Shown here: positions 33,807 through 46,479 of the stretch, in pieces
How positions within the stretch are numbered: position 1 is the first letter of the stretch
Layout of the letters: each line of letters opens with the position of its first letter
From: Cucumis sativus
Lineage: Eukaryota > Streptophyta > Magnoliopsida > Cucurbitales > Cucurbitaceae
NCBI RefSeq assembly: GCF_000004075.3
Contig: NC_026656.2
Coordinates: 8,866,001 to 8,930,000, forward strand
DNA: 64,000 bases
Direction: 5' to 3'
Notes under the pieces: generated by a model
Database searches by the model: none
Told to the model about the DNA's origin: nothing
The model's input: only the letters and a program-made list of their open reading frames with translations
Translations under genes and position numbers: made by a program

Positions 33807-36300
33807 TGATAACTTGTAGAAATATAAGCTATTATGGCCTTTTAGGTGGAATAATGAGCATTAACGCGAGATAAAGAACAAAATGCATAGCAAAAATAGA
33901 CAAAAATAGGATAATTATGCATTACAAGTATCAAAACAGTAAAATGCATGTTTATCATGGTTTTTGTTACACCCTGCTCCCAGACACTATATTATGAAGT
34001 GGAGACGCAATCGCCTAGACATTCTACGTGAGTTCTGCATGAACAACGCATTGAACACCTAGTGAGCGGAATTAAAGGTAAGACAATAAAATTCAATACG
34101 AGAAGTGAACAAGTGTAAAATGAAAACTTCATTAATAATTCAATGTCAAGGTACATTCAGTACATTGTACAGTATTCATTGCAAATCATTAAACACAACT
34201 TAACACACGGCCACTTAAACTTTTCCTGTCTAGCTACTATATGTTATGCGAGTTAACAGTTACCACTACCAAATGATGCGTTCAAAAGGGACACAGTAGG
34301 CGATCAAGACTACAAGTTCAACGCTAGATGTCCTTCTCTACCTAAGGAGGGAAAAATAAAACATTTAAAAGGTTAGAAGAAAAAGTTTAGGGAGTGAGAT
34401 CTTTTACCAACGACCTTTTGATAAATCAAATTTTCATTAACGCTATATACACAATTTGTCAAATCAAGTGATATAAATAATATGTCAATCAATCATCATA
34501 TTTTGGAGATTAAGAATACTTCTTCAAGGTGTTAAGCATTTTTCATCATCTCGATTTTATCATCTCGATTTTATCATTCATAATATTTTTTTATAGAAAT
34601 TGTTATTTTCGAGTTCTTCACTGTAGTTTGTCTCGCGTCGTATGCTTCTCGCCTGCTGCATAGTCATCTTACAGAATCATTATGCGTGTTCAATTAAGTA
34701 TTTGTACCTCTTTCCTTGGCTCAAGCATTTAGCACCCTAAACTCAAAGTATTTAGCAAGTCCATCAATTTCACTATGCATAACACACCTTCCAATCTCAT
34801 CACACAACAAGCAAAGGGCATTCCCTACCAGATCACACTGAAAGTGTGAGGTATCCTATTCAAGATCACACAACTTGAATAGAACGTCTTATTTCATATC
34901 ACACAACAAGGATAAGACATTAATCGTATAGGGTGCAAGGATCATCTTATTTCAACCTTAGCAAATTTCACGAATTCTTCACAAATCATCATTTGAAACA
35001 ATACTAACAGGGATATCCCCCAATGCTTTTGATCATACATGCAATGCAAGACTCAGAGAGTCCTTTCAAAACATTTATTCCACATAGAAAATCATTCTCA
35101 AATACTTCTTCTAAATTCACAATAAATCCAATTCATTTATAAGTTATATGCATTTTAAGAGTCGGAAGCCATAAGGGAAATCATATGATTCATGGCTTCA
35201 AAAGAATATAAATTAAGTATTTAAACACATTTTAGAAACTCTTTTGTATTCTAAAAATATTTGGAAAGAAGAACCACTCACAATCATAATTAATTAAGCT
35301 TCTCCGCCTAGCTCTTTACCCCAAAAGTTTTTTTGTATTTTCTTGCAATCTTTTTCGGATGCAATAAGATTCTGTGTTTTGGATCTTTGAAAACCTTGAA
35401 AATCTTCTAACTTTTCTTTTAAGAAAGCTCAAAGTGAAAGCAACTCCAAAATGACCGAAATTCCTTTATTATAGGCCTTTCTTGTGAAGTTTTCCACGAT
35501 GGAATGATTACTATTGTCGGTGGTGAGGAGTGGTCCAATAATAAAATGTCAAGTGTCTCTGCCATATCCTTATCTTGAATTTGAATTGGATGACAATTTC
35601 AAATCAATCGCCAACTTTCTCACATGAGCAATGACGTCATTTCTTTATGGTGAAGTAAGCTAGTATTGCAACAAGGGTTTCTCGCATAGCCTCTTTTCTT
35701 ATCACACAGTACTTCTTATTGCATAGGCCTTCACCACATAGAATCTCATCGCGTAAAGGAAGTTCGCGATCACGATCTCACAGCTTTCATGTCTTAATGT
35801 AGGATTTTAAGCAAAAGAAAGAGGAGTAGCGAAGAGACAAGCATTTGGTGAATAAGGTGCACGTCAATCAGACGACACGAGGAATGGTGTTAGGCGATCT
35901 ATGTCATTAGAAGACAAGAATAGTTCGCGTGGATGTCAAAAAAAGACAAAAAGACGTCTGCGACGCGATGCAACATTGTTAGAGAATTAATGTTGCCCAA
36001 ACTGTTAAGTTCCATTGGCCCTCGTCTGTAAATACAAGGCTATCTTCTTCCAATGATGTGTGAGAATTTTGTGGAGAACAAGCCCAACTTCATTCCTTAC
36101 CTTTCTTCTCTACTTTAGGTGAGAGTTGAGAGGAGTCCAAATCTCATTCCCCCTCAGTTGTAATAAGCAAAAATGAAGCCAATAAGCATAATAAATTATG
36201 CTCAAAGGCTCAACTCATTTCTTGTATCTTTCATTGTAAATTTTACTTACTTTGTGTTTGTAATTTGAATCTCATGGCCCGAAGGCCTAAAGTTTCCTTT
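33807..36300. repeat. Probable non-coding LTR-retroelement block
   Basis: The block has no long open frame but a less AT-rich composition than its surroundings. It shares its opening (GATAACTTGTAGAAATATAA) with 10197, and the GTTCGCG/GCGAGA-type words recur through it. Its far end (CATGGCCCGAAGGCCTAAAG near 36271) contains a short palindrome GGCC...GGCC. I infer LTR or leader sequence of a gypsy-type element; the boundaries and internal structure are not resolved. Confidence 0.35.
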
Positions 36301-36912
36301 ATGAATGCAAAATATTACTACTTTCACCTACCCATCTCTTTACTTTTCCAAAATATTTGTTTTTTGTAATCATGATCAAATGTACAATATAAATAGTTCA
36401 TAGAGAATCTAGATGTTGGTATTATCTATATTGCTTAGTAGGTGTTGTGTTCAATCCATCATTCTATTTGAAAGAAAGAATGAAGTATTGGGCGTTGTCA
36501 CTCGAAAAAGTAATAACCTGAACATCACTAAACTAGCGGTGAAGAGTGTGTACAGATACAATAATACAAATCAAGAAATCAAAATTGAATCAAATGAAGA
36601 AGTTGAAGAGATGCAATGGTTGGAAGTTGAAGAGTTATTTGAACAACCCAAAAGTCATAAATTTAAATGTTTAAGGAATAATGTATTTATGTGTTTTCAT
36701 TTATTACGGTAGGTGAAAGAGCATAAAATTAATTGTTGCAACATTTCATTTCATATTTTAATTAGTATAAATAGGGTTGAAAAACAGAGAAACTCCTCTC
36801 GTTTATGGTCATGCCAATAAACAGAGAAACTCCTCTCGTGTCACAGAGAGGGTCGGATCTTTTGTTCAAATCCTAGAGAAATCATTTAAGAGCACTCACC
36901 TACTTACCTTAA
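36301..36912 (+). other. Unrecognised region with a 99-codon open frame
   Basis: The frame 36413-36712 contains an acidic stretch (SNEEVEEMQWLEVEELFEQP) and no signature I can name. A short direct repeat, AAACAGAGAAACTCCTCTCG at 36782 and 36819, follows. It may be a piece of a captured or decayed gene. Confidence 0.25.
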
Positions 36913-37303
36913 AGTAGGGAAGAAGTGAATTTCATCTTGTGTGATTATGTTCTCATCTCCCCATTCGATCTTGTCCCCAAAATGATAAGCTTATTGGATC
37001 ATTATGTTTGTATTAAATGCAAAGTGAGTCGTATCCATAGTTTTATCAGAATAAGGTATCCAGTCTTATCCCTATACTATAGACCCTTTAAGTTGATATC
37101 GAACATTGATCCCTATAGGTCTTTACATATTGTTCAAAATTCATCAAACAACTTAGGATGTTAGTTTATTGACTTTGGGTTATTAAGACAAAAATAATAA
37201 TATAAACAATAACATTTATCAAAATTATAAAAATAACACTTTATTAATAACAGTCAATGTACTATATTTACAATCTATGAGTTTTATGGTATAAATCTCA
37301 ACA
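36913..37303 (-). mobile_element. Copia-type LTR fragment (inverted relative of 11352-12660)
   Basis: On the minus strand it starts TGTTGAGATTTATACC at 37303. It shares CTCATAGATTGTA, AATAAAGTGTTATT, CATCCTAAGTTGTTTGATGA and CATTTTGGGGACAAGATC with the 11.4-kb LTR. It abuts the gypsy integrase remnant directly at 37304, which suggests insertion into or next to an older element. Confidence 0.6.
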
Positions 37304-37670
37304 GGAATGAGGTAATTAGATTTAGAAGGAAAGAAAAACTAAGTCCACAGTACATATGACTCTATGAGATTCTAGAACGTATAGAGCCTACGGTCTATAA
37401 GTTAAGGTTGCCTACAAAACTATCTAGTATCCACGATGTTTTCCATGTCTCCATGTTGAGGAAGTATGCACCAGAGTTCTCACATGTCCTTCAAGATCAA
37501 CTCCTGGAGGTACAAGAGAACTTGACTTGTGAAGAGAAGCATCTACGTGTCTTAGATAAAAAAAAGCAAGTGTTGAGAATAAAGGTGATTCACATGGTTA
37601 AGGTTCGGTGGAACAATCATGGCATTGAGGAAGCTACTTAAGAGAATGAAGAACGGATGAAAGCCAAGTA
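37304..37670 (+). pseudogene. Ty3-gypsy integrase C-terminus remnant
   Basis: The plus strand reads KLSPQY, then YEILERIEPTVYKLRLPTKL, SSIHDVFHVSMLRKYAPEF and VKVRWNNHGIEEAT. This is the conserved tail of gypsy polyproteins, just after the integrase core, with a chromo-like end. The sequence upstream is replaced by the copia LTR. At least one stop interrupts the frame (near 37357). Confidence 0.85.
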
Positions 37671-39327
37671 CCCTAAAATAGTTTATTGTAATGTTAATTA
37701 GTTCTTATTAACCATTAATAATGTGTTTCCTTTTAATTAAATTTAATCAAAGAAACTCACATATTTGTTTCCTATCAGTTTCAAGTCTGCTTTAGGATTA
37801 GGTAATTTTGTTGGTTTTACGTTTAAGGATATGAAATTGGAAAATTGCATTTTTTGAGAATATGATACACCAATTTAGCACATTATTTTAAAATTTTGCA
37901 AATATGACAAAACTTTCACTTCTCCATCTTAAATTTGATATTATTCCTAAACTACCCTTCAATAACTTATTTCTCTTTCTCTTTTTAATGTCTTACTCAT
38001 TAATTATTTATGCTTCCACTTTTTAAAGCCCTAACTATTTGTTTATTCTTATACTAGAAAAATTATTTATTCTTTCCGTCTTAATCTTAATTTCAAAATA
38101 TCAATAGTACAATAATCGTAATATAAATAACATAATATAATGGTTGTTGATTGAAGTAATTTAACTTTATTTGTGATTTTTTTTTACTTTCTTCAACGTG
38201 TATTTTGAGTTGAATTTGATTCCAAATGATTTTGTTTTACATTTTTATATTAATTTTTTTGTTTTACTTTGTCTCAGTTTCGTATGTCAGTGTTGTGATA
38301 TACTTATATTATATGTATTAGTTGGTTAATATACTTACTACGTGATTTTCATTTTTTTCAAATTTTATGTAGTTCATTAGAGTATTGTTAAGTATATGAA
38401 TGATGTAACTCAGTGTATCATTATCAAGTATATAAACAATATATTGTTAAAGCATATTAGTAAAGTGAATCATTATCAAGTATATGAATTGAGTTTACAA
38501 GTGTATATCAATAGTATATCAAGTGTATAAGTAGGACTTCAAGCATATCAAGTGCATTTAATCAATCAATTGTATAAGTGAAGAATACTAAATGTATATG
38601 TAGTGTATCAGGTGTATTAAACATATATTAGTATGTTTCAGTATCGAGTGTATCAAAGAGTATCAGGTGCATCAAATTTATCAATCAAAAGTACCGGATG
38701 TATCAAAAAGTATCGGGTGTATCAAGGGGTGTATTAGGTGTATCAGGCGTATATTAGGTATATCGGGCGTGTAAGGTGTATCAAACGTATCTTAGTAACA
38801 AGGGCATTTGTGACATTTTACCTCTTAAGGTGCGAGTTGACTTCGTTTTTGTCATTTTCGCAAATAATAAAATGTATATGCTATGGACTTAATTATTATA
38901 ACTCATTTTGTTATTTTTGCAAGTGTTCCATAATGTATAACACTCTATAATAATTAAAATATTAAAAACAATACCCTCAGGCCTCATTCTTGCTCGGTTT
39001 TGACTGAATTTTTAAATAGAAAATTGATGTAAAAAACAATAAATTTTTTGTTTTCTCCAAATAGAAATTATACGTTCGACTTTCTACTAAAAACAAAAAA
39101 CCAAACCAAATGAGTGCAAATTTGGTTGGGTTTCGTACACTTTCTACCTTTTATAGTCTTTTTTTGTTCCAACTTCCAACTTCCAACTTCTTCTATTTTC
39201 TCTCTTAAACCCCAAATAATTGCTTTCGTTTTAAAATACGACGAATCAAAAACAAAGCTTTGTTCCTTTCCCGGCTGATTCCAACACCCAGAAAAAATCA
39301 CTATCTTCCGACACGGAAACTAAGAAG
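37671..39327. other. Intergenic, upstream of the K/HDEL receptor gene
   Basis: No gene is recognised. It includes the GTGTATC-rich block and, in its last 250 bp, the probable promoter and leader of the receptor gene. That part has a weak TATA-like CTTTTATAG at about 39148 and tandem CCAACTTCCAACTTCCAACT units near 39170. Confidence 0.4.
38400..38795 (+). repeat. Degenerate GTGTATCA minisatellite
   Basis: Variants of GTGTATCA, AGTATCGG and GCGTATTA recur about every 8 to 20 bases. They are densest at 38640-38790 (GGTGTATCAGGCGTATATTA). Confidence 0.8.
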
Positions 39328-42040
39328 ATGAATGTGTTCAGATTGGCTGGGGATATGACCCATTTGTCCAGTATTCTGGTTTTACTTCTCAAAATCCATA
39401 CTATCAAGTCTTGTGCTGGTTCGTCCTTCTTTCTCTAATTAATCAAACCTTTTCCACTGTTTTATTGGTTGTGGACTTTCTCAACTCCCTCCTCAATTGT
39501 TCGTGTACTTGTATATGATCATCACTTATTGCTGCCTCATTGTTTTCAAACTTAATGAGGCTAGAATTTGGGCTAAGGGTTTGGTTAGTCCTTGATTTTC
39601 CTCAAATTTGATTGGAATTCGAGTTTGAGTCATGGATTCGACTTCTTGGGGGCGGGTTTGATAATCTCTTCATTGTGAAAACTTGAACTCGTGAACTCAC
39701 ATTTTAACTTTTATGAATCATAAACTTACAAATTCGAATATACATTGCAAAACTCCAAGCTTCCTACCTTCAAATTTAGATCATACAAGGTAAAGTATAG
39801 TATATGCAGCTATTCCTTTGGTTTATGAAATCTTACTGTCTTCAATCAATGGACCACCGCAGGTTGGAGCTAGTGAAAAAGTAAACTGGACTAGATTGGG
39901 TTCAAGTCCTTGGAAAATGTTTTGGAGCAACGAGTGGGGTTGTTTAGTCCATATTAGAATTTAAATATGAGGAGTTATAGTAATGAGATGAGACCTATAG
40001 CGTGCGTTAGAAGTAATGGAAGTTATGTTTTTTCAGTCATGGAGCCATGAACTCTGCGCCAATGAGGAGTGGAGATCTCTAAACTCCTACTCCGTTGGTC
40101 AAGTATCCCCTTTGGAGACTACCTTTGTAGAATATTAAAAATTTTGTGAGTTGTTGATAAGCAAATCTCGGAGGGTAAAATAATTTTCCATAAGCTCGTG
40201 ATGGTTTATGGAAACTAGTCTAGACATTGGCTAATGTCTTTTATTAATGGAATATAAATTCTTTGGATGTGGATCAGGATATTTTCTTTACCTCACAAAT
40301 TTCGTTTTCATCGTTATAATCTAGCCAGTCTGTGGTCTCTGGATTTTCTACACTGATTGTTTCGTCATAGAACTGTTCGGTTTGACAAGTCTCGTATGTT
40401 TTCTTTGCTGCAATATGAGCATAACTTGTTGGTTGTGAAAAGTTAGTCTAATTCTGATTAGAGGTGCCATGTCTACTAGTATTATTATCACGTCTGAATC
40501 TGATTATTGATTCTGCAGGCATTTCTTTGAAGACTCAAGAACTTTACGCCTTGGTGTTTATTACCCGTTATTTGGACATTTTTGACCGATTTACATCAAT
40601 ATATAATTTTCTAATGAAATTAATATTCCTGGGGAGCTCTCTCTCCATTGTTTGGTACATGCGACGTCACAAAGCCGTGCATAGATCATATGATAAGGAC
40701 CAGGACACATTTCGCTATCAATTTATCGTGTTGCCTTGTCTGCTGTTGGCACTGGTTATTAATCATAAACTTACATTTAAAGAGGTACATACATTGTTTC
40801 TTTTTCTTCTCTTTCTTTTGAAGTGGTTCTTATCACAACTGAGTGTCGAGTCCATCATGAATCATTATAGATATAGCTTTGCACCATTTTTCGATCCCTG
40901 TTCTATGTTCTTAATGAATGAAAATGTTAGGTAATGTGGACGTTTTCCTTATATCTCGAAGCCGTTGCCATTCTTCCTCAATTGGTGTTGCTACAAAGGA
41001 CAAGGAATATCGATAATTTAACAGGACAATACGTTTTCCTTCTTGGGTAACCCTCCATTTCCAAAATCTTTTCCAAGTATCTTGTCATGTACATTTTATT
41101 TTGATTTTAAACTGCATATGGGTATTGAAGGCTTCTAAAGGAATTTATGTTCCATCCGTGAAGGTGAAAACAACATCTTGTTTTCGTTTTTGTCTCTTAT
41201 CATGCTGTTTCAAGACATGCTTAATTGTCTAATTTATCTGCAAATTGTGCTCGCAAGTTATGATGATGCCAAATGGGTTACTTAGTATTAAACAAACAGA
41301 ATATTGTTTCTTTCTCCTTGATGCAAGATTTTGTGTTGGCTTGATCACCTTTTCAAGGTAATTCCTTCAGGTCTTTCACATCTCTTGTTGGGAAGCTATC
41401 CTGTGGAAAACTTTAATGATTTTGAGAATCATTCTGTCATTACCAAATAGAAAAAGAAAAGTTTAGGTTGGTTGAATTATACTTTGTAACTTCTTTTGAT
41501 GAACTTTTGTGGATTTCTTTCACTGAAAAGAGTGTTGCATCCATTTATATCCCTGCAAGAGATACAGCTAGTTGAAAGCCAGGAATGCCTTTGTGCAAAA
41601 GCATGAATGCATACTTCTTTTCATCTAAACCTAACCCTTTGAGCATACATTTATCTCCTTGTTATCTTATCTTTTCAGTGCGTACCGTGCACTGTACTTG
41701 CTAAATTGGGTCTATCGCTACTTCACCGAACCTGGCTTTGTCCGCTGGATAAGTATGTCTCTCTCACCCTCACACTCACACTCACACAGGCAAAATTATT
41801 CCTTACTCATCGTCTAACAAATTTGATTTTGCAGCTTGGATAGCTGGTCTTGTGCAAACGTTGCTGTATGCCGATTTCTTTTACTATTACATCCTAAGGT
41901 AATTTCAACAACATAATGTCTGAAGCTTTGTATTATAATGCATACGTCTTCCATCCTCGGATGATTTTCTACCATTGACTCCATTTTAATTTACTTCTTT
42001 CAGCTGGAAGAACAACGTCAAACTTGAGTTACCAGCTTAA
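39328..42040 (+). CDS. ERD2: ER lumen protein-retaining receptor (K/HDEL receptor, ERD2 type; 6 exons)
   Basis: Exons 39328-39418, 40519-40784, 40931-41046, 41679-41752, 41835-41898 and 42004-42040 total 648 bp, 215 residues, the usual length of plant ERD2. The protein starts MNVFRLAGDMTHLSS and carries SCAGISLKTQELYALVFITR, WYMRRHKAVHRSYDKDQDTF, YLEAVAILPQLVLLQR and NLTGQYV, ending KNNVKLELPA. Seven hydrophobic segments fit the family topology. In the Golgi it binds escaped ER proteins by their KDEL/HDEL ends and returns them to the ER in COPI vesicles. All introns are GT-AG. Arabidopsis homologues end in LKLPA, whereas this copy has LELPA; the change may be harmless. Which paralogue (ERD2A or ERD2B type) is not decided. 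Confidence 0.95.
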
Positions 42041-43225
42041 CTTAAAAGGTTTAGCGTTAGAATCGTGTTAAGCTTTGGCAGAAGGCGAAGAACTTGAAAA
42101 TCTCACTGCATTTTTTATTTTGTTTTTATTAATCTTTTCTGTTAGTTTTGAATTAGTTCTAGTCTGGGGCTTTATTTAAATTAGGAAGACTTGAATTGGA
42201 GAGAGCCTTAGAAATATAGTCTTTCATTTTCATCCTTTCGTAAGTTTACACTCTTCAAAAGAAAGTTCAATTCCAAAATTATCATACATGCAGCTTTCTT
42301 CTACAAAATGGGGGCTCTCGTAATTGAAGACTGCAGATGGATGTATTTTATGTCAAATTATAAAAACAATACTTCCGAAATTTGTCTTTTTTGAAAACCC
42401 ACTTTTATTCTTCAAAACGTTGCTATACTCTTTGAGGTAGAAAAAAAAGTTGGAATGTTGGACAAAGGTCAGTCATTCTTTCAAACTTAATATACGCAAG
42501 CGTCATAGTTACTACCACAGTCTAGATCACTCGCTATATCTATTTTCCATCTTATTCCAAATGTAGTTTTGAAACATTAATGAAAGTTGCATCTTATTCC
42601 AAATGTAGTTTTGAAACATTAATGAAAGTTGCAACATTGTACACAAAACAACGAAAATCCAAGTAAACCTTTTATAATTTAGTCTTTACTAAATAAAGAA
42701 ACTGCCCATCGCAAGAATTTCAGCATTTTTTAAATTTTAGGCTAAAAACATACTTGCTTCAAACAATTCTGGTCTCAAATTAGCATCTGAAGATCAAAAT
42801 GGTATTCTGGCTCTCAATAACTCAAATTATTTTTCAACAAATCTAACCAAAGTATTAAGCACAAATCTAAAAGCACTAAAAGAAATGGAAACTAGTCAAA
42901 TTTTTTCGCTAACTGATATAGACTCTATCATTTCAAGTGAGGAAAGATGGAAAAGATGAGAATATTGCAGGATGATCATCTTGAAATTTTCCTTTATGCA
43001 TTTTGGTATCCTTTCTCTTTGGTCATCGGTGTATCGAGTACTTAAACGACAAACTAAACAATACACTTCAGCTTTGTATATCGGTATCAGCAACAACTAA
43101 CAATGTTATATGATATGAAAAAGGTGCAGACCAAAAAAAGAAATTCGCACCTGTGTAAGAATATGCAACCGATCCATTTACAATGTTGTTCAACCTACAA
43201 GCCTAACTTCCTTTGAAAATTTGGA
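42041..43225. other. Convergent 3' intergenic region
   Basis: It lies between the ends of the receptor gene (plus) and the VPS38-like gene (minus). It holds 3' untranslated sequence and a short tandem duplication, and no gene. Confidence 0.5.
42549..42630. repeat. Two-copy tandem duplication, 41-bp period
   Basis: CATCTTATTCCAAATGTAGT starts at 42549 and 42590, and the two copies are identical through GAAAGTTG. Confidence 0.93.
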
Positions 43226-46200
43226 TCATTTATCAATATAATCTGCAGATTGGATGACCCTGAAAATCTCCTTCAAGTTAGCCAATATATGACGTGGGCC
43301 CAAACTCTTCACACCAATAAAGTTCAGAAGTTGCTCCAAGTCCTGCAACAGATTGACAGAGAAGAACTATGACACAAGTAGAGCTTAAAAGATCAACACG
43401 ATGTGGCTTGTTAAAAGCAATAATTCAAGTAAACGTAGAAGGTCAAAATTATAGTTCTTAAGCCAGGAGGACTATGGATGAAAAACCAAAACAGAAAAGA
43501 AAAAGGAATTGAAATGCGTGAGATGGAGACCATTCTGTAGAAAATTGAGAATGGTGAATTTGAATTATATGAGCTAACCATCTTGATACTTTGCACGAAA
43601 AACCTACTACTTATTTTGAAACTTGATGAATCACAAAATCCAGACAAAGAAGGAATGAAGGAAACACCTTGTTTAACAGAAATACAGCATAAGCAGCTCT
43701 CGTTGTATCTTGTCCATCTAAAAAGAGTGGGAACTCGACATGCTTCATATTTGTAGAAGGTTGAGTGGTGGATAAGGTAACAGATGACGTGGGTTCTATT
43801 GAAGGTGCGTAGTCACAAAGGTAGGAACGAGAACCACCCAAGCGTAAAGGGTAGCGTAAGGGAACTTTTAGATATGAAGATATAAGGGAGACAGCCTGCA
43901 GAAAAGTAGAATTTAGCGTGTACATTTAACATTATTGACTGTTAAAACAGCATCAAGTACAGGTTAACCAAAACTAAATCATAATATTTCACAACAATCC
44001 AGACTAAATACACCAAATAGGCAAATATTACTTGCAAAGTCTAACCAACATTAAGCATCTTGTAAATTAGTAGTAGTAGAAGTCAAAGAAGAAGAAAGTA
44101 TAAGTTGACAGCACAATCATATCAAGATGAAAGAGAACATACATGAGCTACGTATCCCAAGGCAGATGCAGACCTCTGAGTCTCTTTCTTGTCACTGAAG
44201 AAGCTCATTTTTTTAAATGGAAGCACATTCAAACTTAGACCTAATATTGTCAAAGATCCATGATTGACAGGTTTAGATCCAGAAGAATTCCCTGGTGGAA
44301 TGAAAAAAATGTACATGATCAAAAGGCATGATCAAATGACGTCTAAACATGGTACAGCATAAAAAATTCTGTAAAGACAAACAATAATATTAACAGGCTA
44401 TGAAAGATAAGGTAGAATGGTCTAGCATATTATGCATTCTAACAGAAGGGCTTAACAGAACTAATATTTGCTAGGTTTTGCTTCATAAATAGTAGCATCA
44501 AAGTTTAAAACAGAGAATATTTTAATGAATTTTTATCAATTTGACCGCATTTCAAAAGAGAGAAATAGTGCAGATTTTTTAAAGAATTCCTCCACCTATC
44601 TTGCAATACCTGGATTAAACCAAGTCTCGTATGTGAAAAATTATTGACTGTCTCAGACTTACTAGCATATACCTAATCTACTAGTGCTGGGAAATGATTC
44701 GAGCTCCTGATCATTAGCAGGTCCAGTCAAGATTTTAACTGGATAGAGAAATGCAACTTGCGAAACCATAAATTGTTGTCTTCTTCTCAGCATCTTCTGT
44801 AAGCTTTTAAGACGATCATAGCCTTCCTCCCCAGAAAGTAATCTATTCGATTCCTGTCAAAGATAGGGAATCATAACAGCATGCCAGTTACCTAGTTAGT
44901 AGAATGCCTAGTAAAGATTTCTCTAACTTTATTTACTATTCTGGGTGGAGAGCCTGTGACTTGAATACCAACAGAAGAAATGAAGAACAAAAGAAAAATT
45001 GTAAATATTTTCAATCAGCAATGTTGCCTAGGACATGGAATTCACAAATTTACATTCATCAGGCAATTGTTGAGGCCTTGTTAGCAACCTGAGGCATCAC
45101 ATCCCATTTAGTATGAACCATCTTAAGGATTTTCAACAAACAATCAGTATGATAGCTTTGCAACCTAACTTACAGAACAACACTACAAAAATTGTGACAA
45201 ATGTGGTGAAGGATAACATATGTTAAAATTGATCTGTTTGACTTTCAAAATACCAGAGACGTTAAGCCAGAGTCATTATCCATTTTTTATGCTAATAACA
45301 AGTTCTTTGAGTTTATTATCAATAAAGAAGCTTGTCTCCATTTAAAAAAAAACAAGTTGGGCATCTCTACAAAAGTATGGTTAATGAATGTATATGCGTG
45401 TGTGTCATGATTATTTCCATCTCTACTAATTCGTTGATACGATCACAAATCTGCTCAACATAGTTCTTGCTCATATTAACGAAATTTCTGATGTGACTTC
45501 TAATCATACTGCAGATAGTTACCTGCAATCGCTTCCTAGCTTTAGATAAAGCAGTCCCAGCAACCAAAAGTGATCTGACTTCAATGCTAAGACTCTCCTC
45601 TTGTTTCTTCACATCCTCTGATACAAGTTTAGAACGCATCCCCATATTCTCCACAATACATTTCCTCGCTTCAAGCTTCTCGCGCATCTCTGCAAGCTCA
45701 TTTGACCGACTAACTGACTCGGAATCAACCTGTCCAACAAATAACAACCAAAAGTCCATAGACTTAATCCACATGGCTTGAAATCACTCACATAAAATCC
45801 CTAAAGAAAATCAATCAAAACCTTTCAATCCCCCAAAAGGGAAGGCACCAAACTAAATCAAGAAGTGCTCTCTTAATGAAATTTCAGTCATTAGCCTTCA
45901 AGTGCAACACGGAAATGCCCAATCGTCAAAATATATATCCTAAGATGTAAATGACGAGAAATTAGACCTACACTCAACTTGTAGTTTTAAAAACAAATGC
46001 CATGATCCGAAATCGAAATGAGAAAAAAAAGGGTCTAAAACCCTCAGCCTCGTTGAGTATAACATAAACTCCTCTGCCGCATAAACTAAACAATTCTCGC
46101 ACTACACTTCTCCAACATCACTAAGAAACTAAATAGATCCCATTCCCAATAATCCCCAGACGTTCCAAGGAAAAAAAAAACCCAATTCACACAGTATATG

Positions 46201-46470
46201 AAAAATGCAGGCTGCCCAAAATCCCCAAGCAGAAGATAAAAAACCACAAAATTAAAATCAACGAAAAGGAACCTGAATTAAGGAGTCAAGCTTTTGTTTA
46301 AGAGATTCTTTGTGTTGCTTGGCTTCCTGGAGTGCCGAAGAGAGACTCCATAGCCTGGCAAGCTCTTGTTCGAAGTCCTCCCATTCAATAACCTTGGCAT
46401 TTTCCGGATCCGATAATCTGGTGGAGTCTGAAGAAGAAGAAGAAGAAGAAAGGGGTTTGTCGTTTTCCAT
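43226..46470 (-). CDS. VPS38: VPS38/UVRAG-like coiled-coil protein (ATG14/VPS38 family; 6 exons)
   Basis: Exons on the minus strand are 46470-46273, 45729-45523, 44853-44673, 44291-44143, 43895-43668 and 43342-43226: 1080 bp, 359 residues. A Ser-rich start (MENDKPL then a Ser run) is followed by a coiled coil at about residues 30-135 ([40 protein letters not shown]). Next comes the conserved [17 protein letters not shown] block, and a C-terminal half with [52 protein letters not shown] and [10 protein letters not shown]. This layout is that of UVRAG/VPS38, the subunit that places the VPS34-VPS15-VPS30 lipid kinase in endosomal and vacuolar sorting. The length is close to that of Arabidopsis VPS38. 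All introns are GT-AG. Confidence 0.9.
45321..45352 (+). mobile_element. 3' tail of a SINE-like retroposon in VPS38 intron 2
   Basis: AATAAAGAAGCTTGTCTCC followed by a run of nine A matches the 3' tail of the insertion at 24251-24404. The 5' part could not be matched, so this copy is truncated or belongs to a longer family sharing that tail. Confidence 0.45.
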
Positions 46471-46479
46471 GAAGGAGTT

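Noticed and set aside
36413..36712. Possible Nudix-like fragment
   Set aside because: The acidic tail recalls Nudix C-termini, but the diagnostic Nudix box is absent; left as unrecognised.
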